Part shown: positions 63,309 to 64,000 of the stretch, in pieces
Position numbering within the stretch: position 1 is the stretch's first letter
How the letters are laid out: every line of letters starts with the position of its first letter
From: Variovorax sp. V213
GTDB taxonomy: Bacteria; Pseudomonadota; Gammaproteobacteria; Burkholderiales; Burkholderiaceae_C
DNA: 64,000 nucleotides
Assembly: GCF_041154455.1 (NCBI RefSeq)
Contig: NZ_AP028664.1
Location: forward strand, 2,729,001-2,793,000
Direction of reading: 5' to 3'
The notes under the pieces: model-generated
Databases searched by the model: none
Told to the model about the DNA's origin: nothing
The model's input: the letters and a program-made list of their open reading frames with translations, nothing else
Position numbers and translations under genes: made by a program

Positions 63309-64000
63309 TTAGAGGGATTCGACCTTGCGGCCCGACAACGCGCGTGCAATGCCCGCGTTCATGCGCTGGGCGGCAAACGCCTCGGTGTCGTTGGCCAGGG
63401 CCTTGGTGGCCGCCTCGATGGCCGCCGCGTCATTGCTGCCGCTTGCGGTTTCGCGCAGCCTTGCCATCGACGCATCGATGACGGCGCGTTCCTGTTCGCC
63501 CAGCAAATCGCCGTCGGCGTCGAGCGCGCTTTTCGTGGCCAGCAGCATGCGCTCGGCATCCACACGCGCTTCGACGAGCGCACGCGCCTGCATGTCCTGC
63601 TGCGCGGTCGAAAAACTCTCCTGCAGCATGGTCGCGATCTGGTCGTCCGACAGCCCGTACGAGGGCTTGACCGCGACGCTGGCCTCGACACCGCTGCCCT
63701 GCTCCTTGGAGCTGACACTCAGCAATCCATCGGCATCGACGGTGAAGGTCACGCGGATACGCGCCGCACCCGCCGCCATCGGCGGAATGCCGCGCAGCGT
63801 GAAGCGCGCAAGGCTGCGGCAGTCGGCCACCAGGTCGCGCTCGCCCTGCACCACGTGCAGCGCAAGGGCTGTCTGGCCGTCCTGGTAGGTGGTGAAGTCC
63901 TGCGCCATGGCGGTGGGAATGGTCTGGTTGCGCGGCACGATGCGTTCGACCAGCCCGCCCATGGTCTCGATGCCCAGCGACAGTGGAATCACATCGAGCA
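63309..64000 (-). CDS. hscA: HscA chaperone, 3' end (partial)
   Basis: The window edge cuts this gene. The visible C-terminal 230 residues begin LDVIPLSLGIETMGGLVERIVPRN, the HscA substrate-binding-domain start (LPPVK-recognising Hsp70 for IscU), and continue through the lid to NAGIARALSGRKVESL. It is followed 7 bases later by fdx. The nucleotide-binding domain lies outside. Confidence 0.95.
   Translation of the reverse strand, partial: LDVIPLSLGIETMGGLVERIVPRNQTIPTAMAQDFTTYQDGQTALALHVVQGERDLVADCRSLARFTLRGIPPMAAGAARIRVTFTVDADGLLSVSSKEQGSGVEASVAVKPSYGLSDDQIATMLQESFSTAQQDMQARALVEARVDAERMLLATKSALDADGDLLGEQERAVIDASMARLRETASGSNDAAAIEAATKALANDTEAFAAQRMNAGIARALSGRKVESL

Overview
The window is GC-rich (high GC at third codon positions), densely packed betaproteobacterial chromosome. 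Gene content and order point to the order Burkholderiales, family Comamonadaceae, most like Variovorax or a close relative. The supporting features are the block ndk-rlmN-pilW-rodZ-ispG-hisS-yfgM-bamB-der-hfq-hflX-hflK-hflC-DUF2065-hisZ-purA, a homodimeric-type aceE/aceF/lpdA operon carrying a proteasome-like gene, prpE, and an hscA-fdx-dnaQ-tRNA-Val end of an isc cluster. The genus is inferred from protein style and order, not from any search. No prophage, insertion sequence, integron or CRISPR array is visible, and no gap between genes exceeds about 250 bases.

Region 1 (1-6.3 kb) holds a tiny membrane protein, rlmB, an unknown two-helix membrane protein (1099-2079) translationally coupled to a YbbA-type ABC ATPase, the divergent tesA-like esterase, a 67-residue Lys-rich protein behind a palindrome, metC, a VOC protein and a phosphoribosyltransferase. 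Region 2 (6.3-26.3 kb, all minus strand) is a long housekeeping block read right to left: rluD, scpB-rluB, ndk, rlmN, pilW, rodZ-like, ispG, hisS, yfgM-like, bamB, der, hfq, hflX, hflK, hflC, DUF2065, hisZ, purA. It links outer-membrane assembly (bamB here, bamD divergent from rluD), rRNA and tRNA modification or charging, GTPases, and the FtsH-regulating HflKC pair.

Region 3 (26.3-32.2 kb) has bamD, a strong terminator, a dinG-like helicase coupled to a DUF465 protein, a stand-alone PP2C phosphatase, a periplasmic coiled-coil protein and zapE. Region 4 (32.2-42.7 kb) has the 2-oxoglutarate dehydrogenase operon sucA-sucB-lpdA, prpE, an isochorismatase-family hydrolase, a lipoprotein hydrolase and a soluble sugar dehydrogenase-like protein. 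Region 5 (42.9-53.9 kb) has an NlpC/P60 hydrolase with a near-leaderless promoter, the pyruvate dehydrogenase operon aceE-aceF-bph-lpdA, and a divergent FixL/FixJ-style two-component pair. Region 6 (53.9-64 kb) has folD, prlC, a DUF4124-glutaredoxin fusion, rpiA/pyrD, YqjE/YqjD-type membrane proteins, a frameshifted LhgO-type oxidase, a 36-residue peptide, tRNA-Val(CAC), dnaQ, fdx and the 3' end of hscA.

The most interesting items are these: (i) a proteasome/HslV-like N-terminal nucleophile hydrolase (BPH type) fused by 4-base overlaps into the pyruvate dehydrogenase operon between E2 and E3; (ii) the unknown protein at 1099-2079, whose acidic DxDxD stretch and later YRT-G-R motif resemble an archaeo-eukaryotic primase-like core split by two membrane helices; (iii) small regulatory structures, namely a head-to-head CATG start overlap, a 17-bp palindrome, repeated GATATTTCA boxes between aceE and the histidine kinase, and a leaderless-type promoter.
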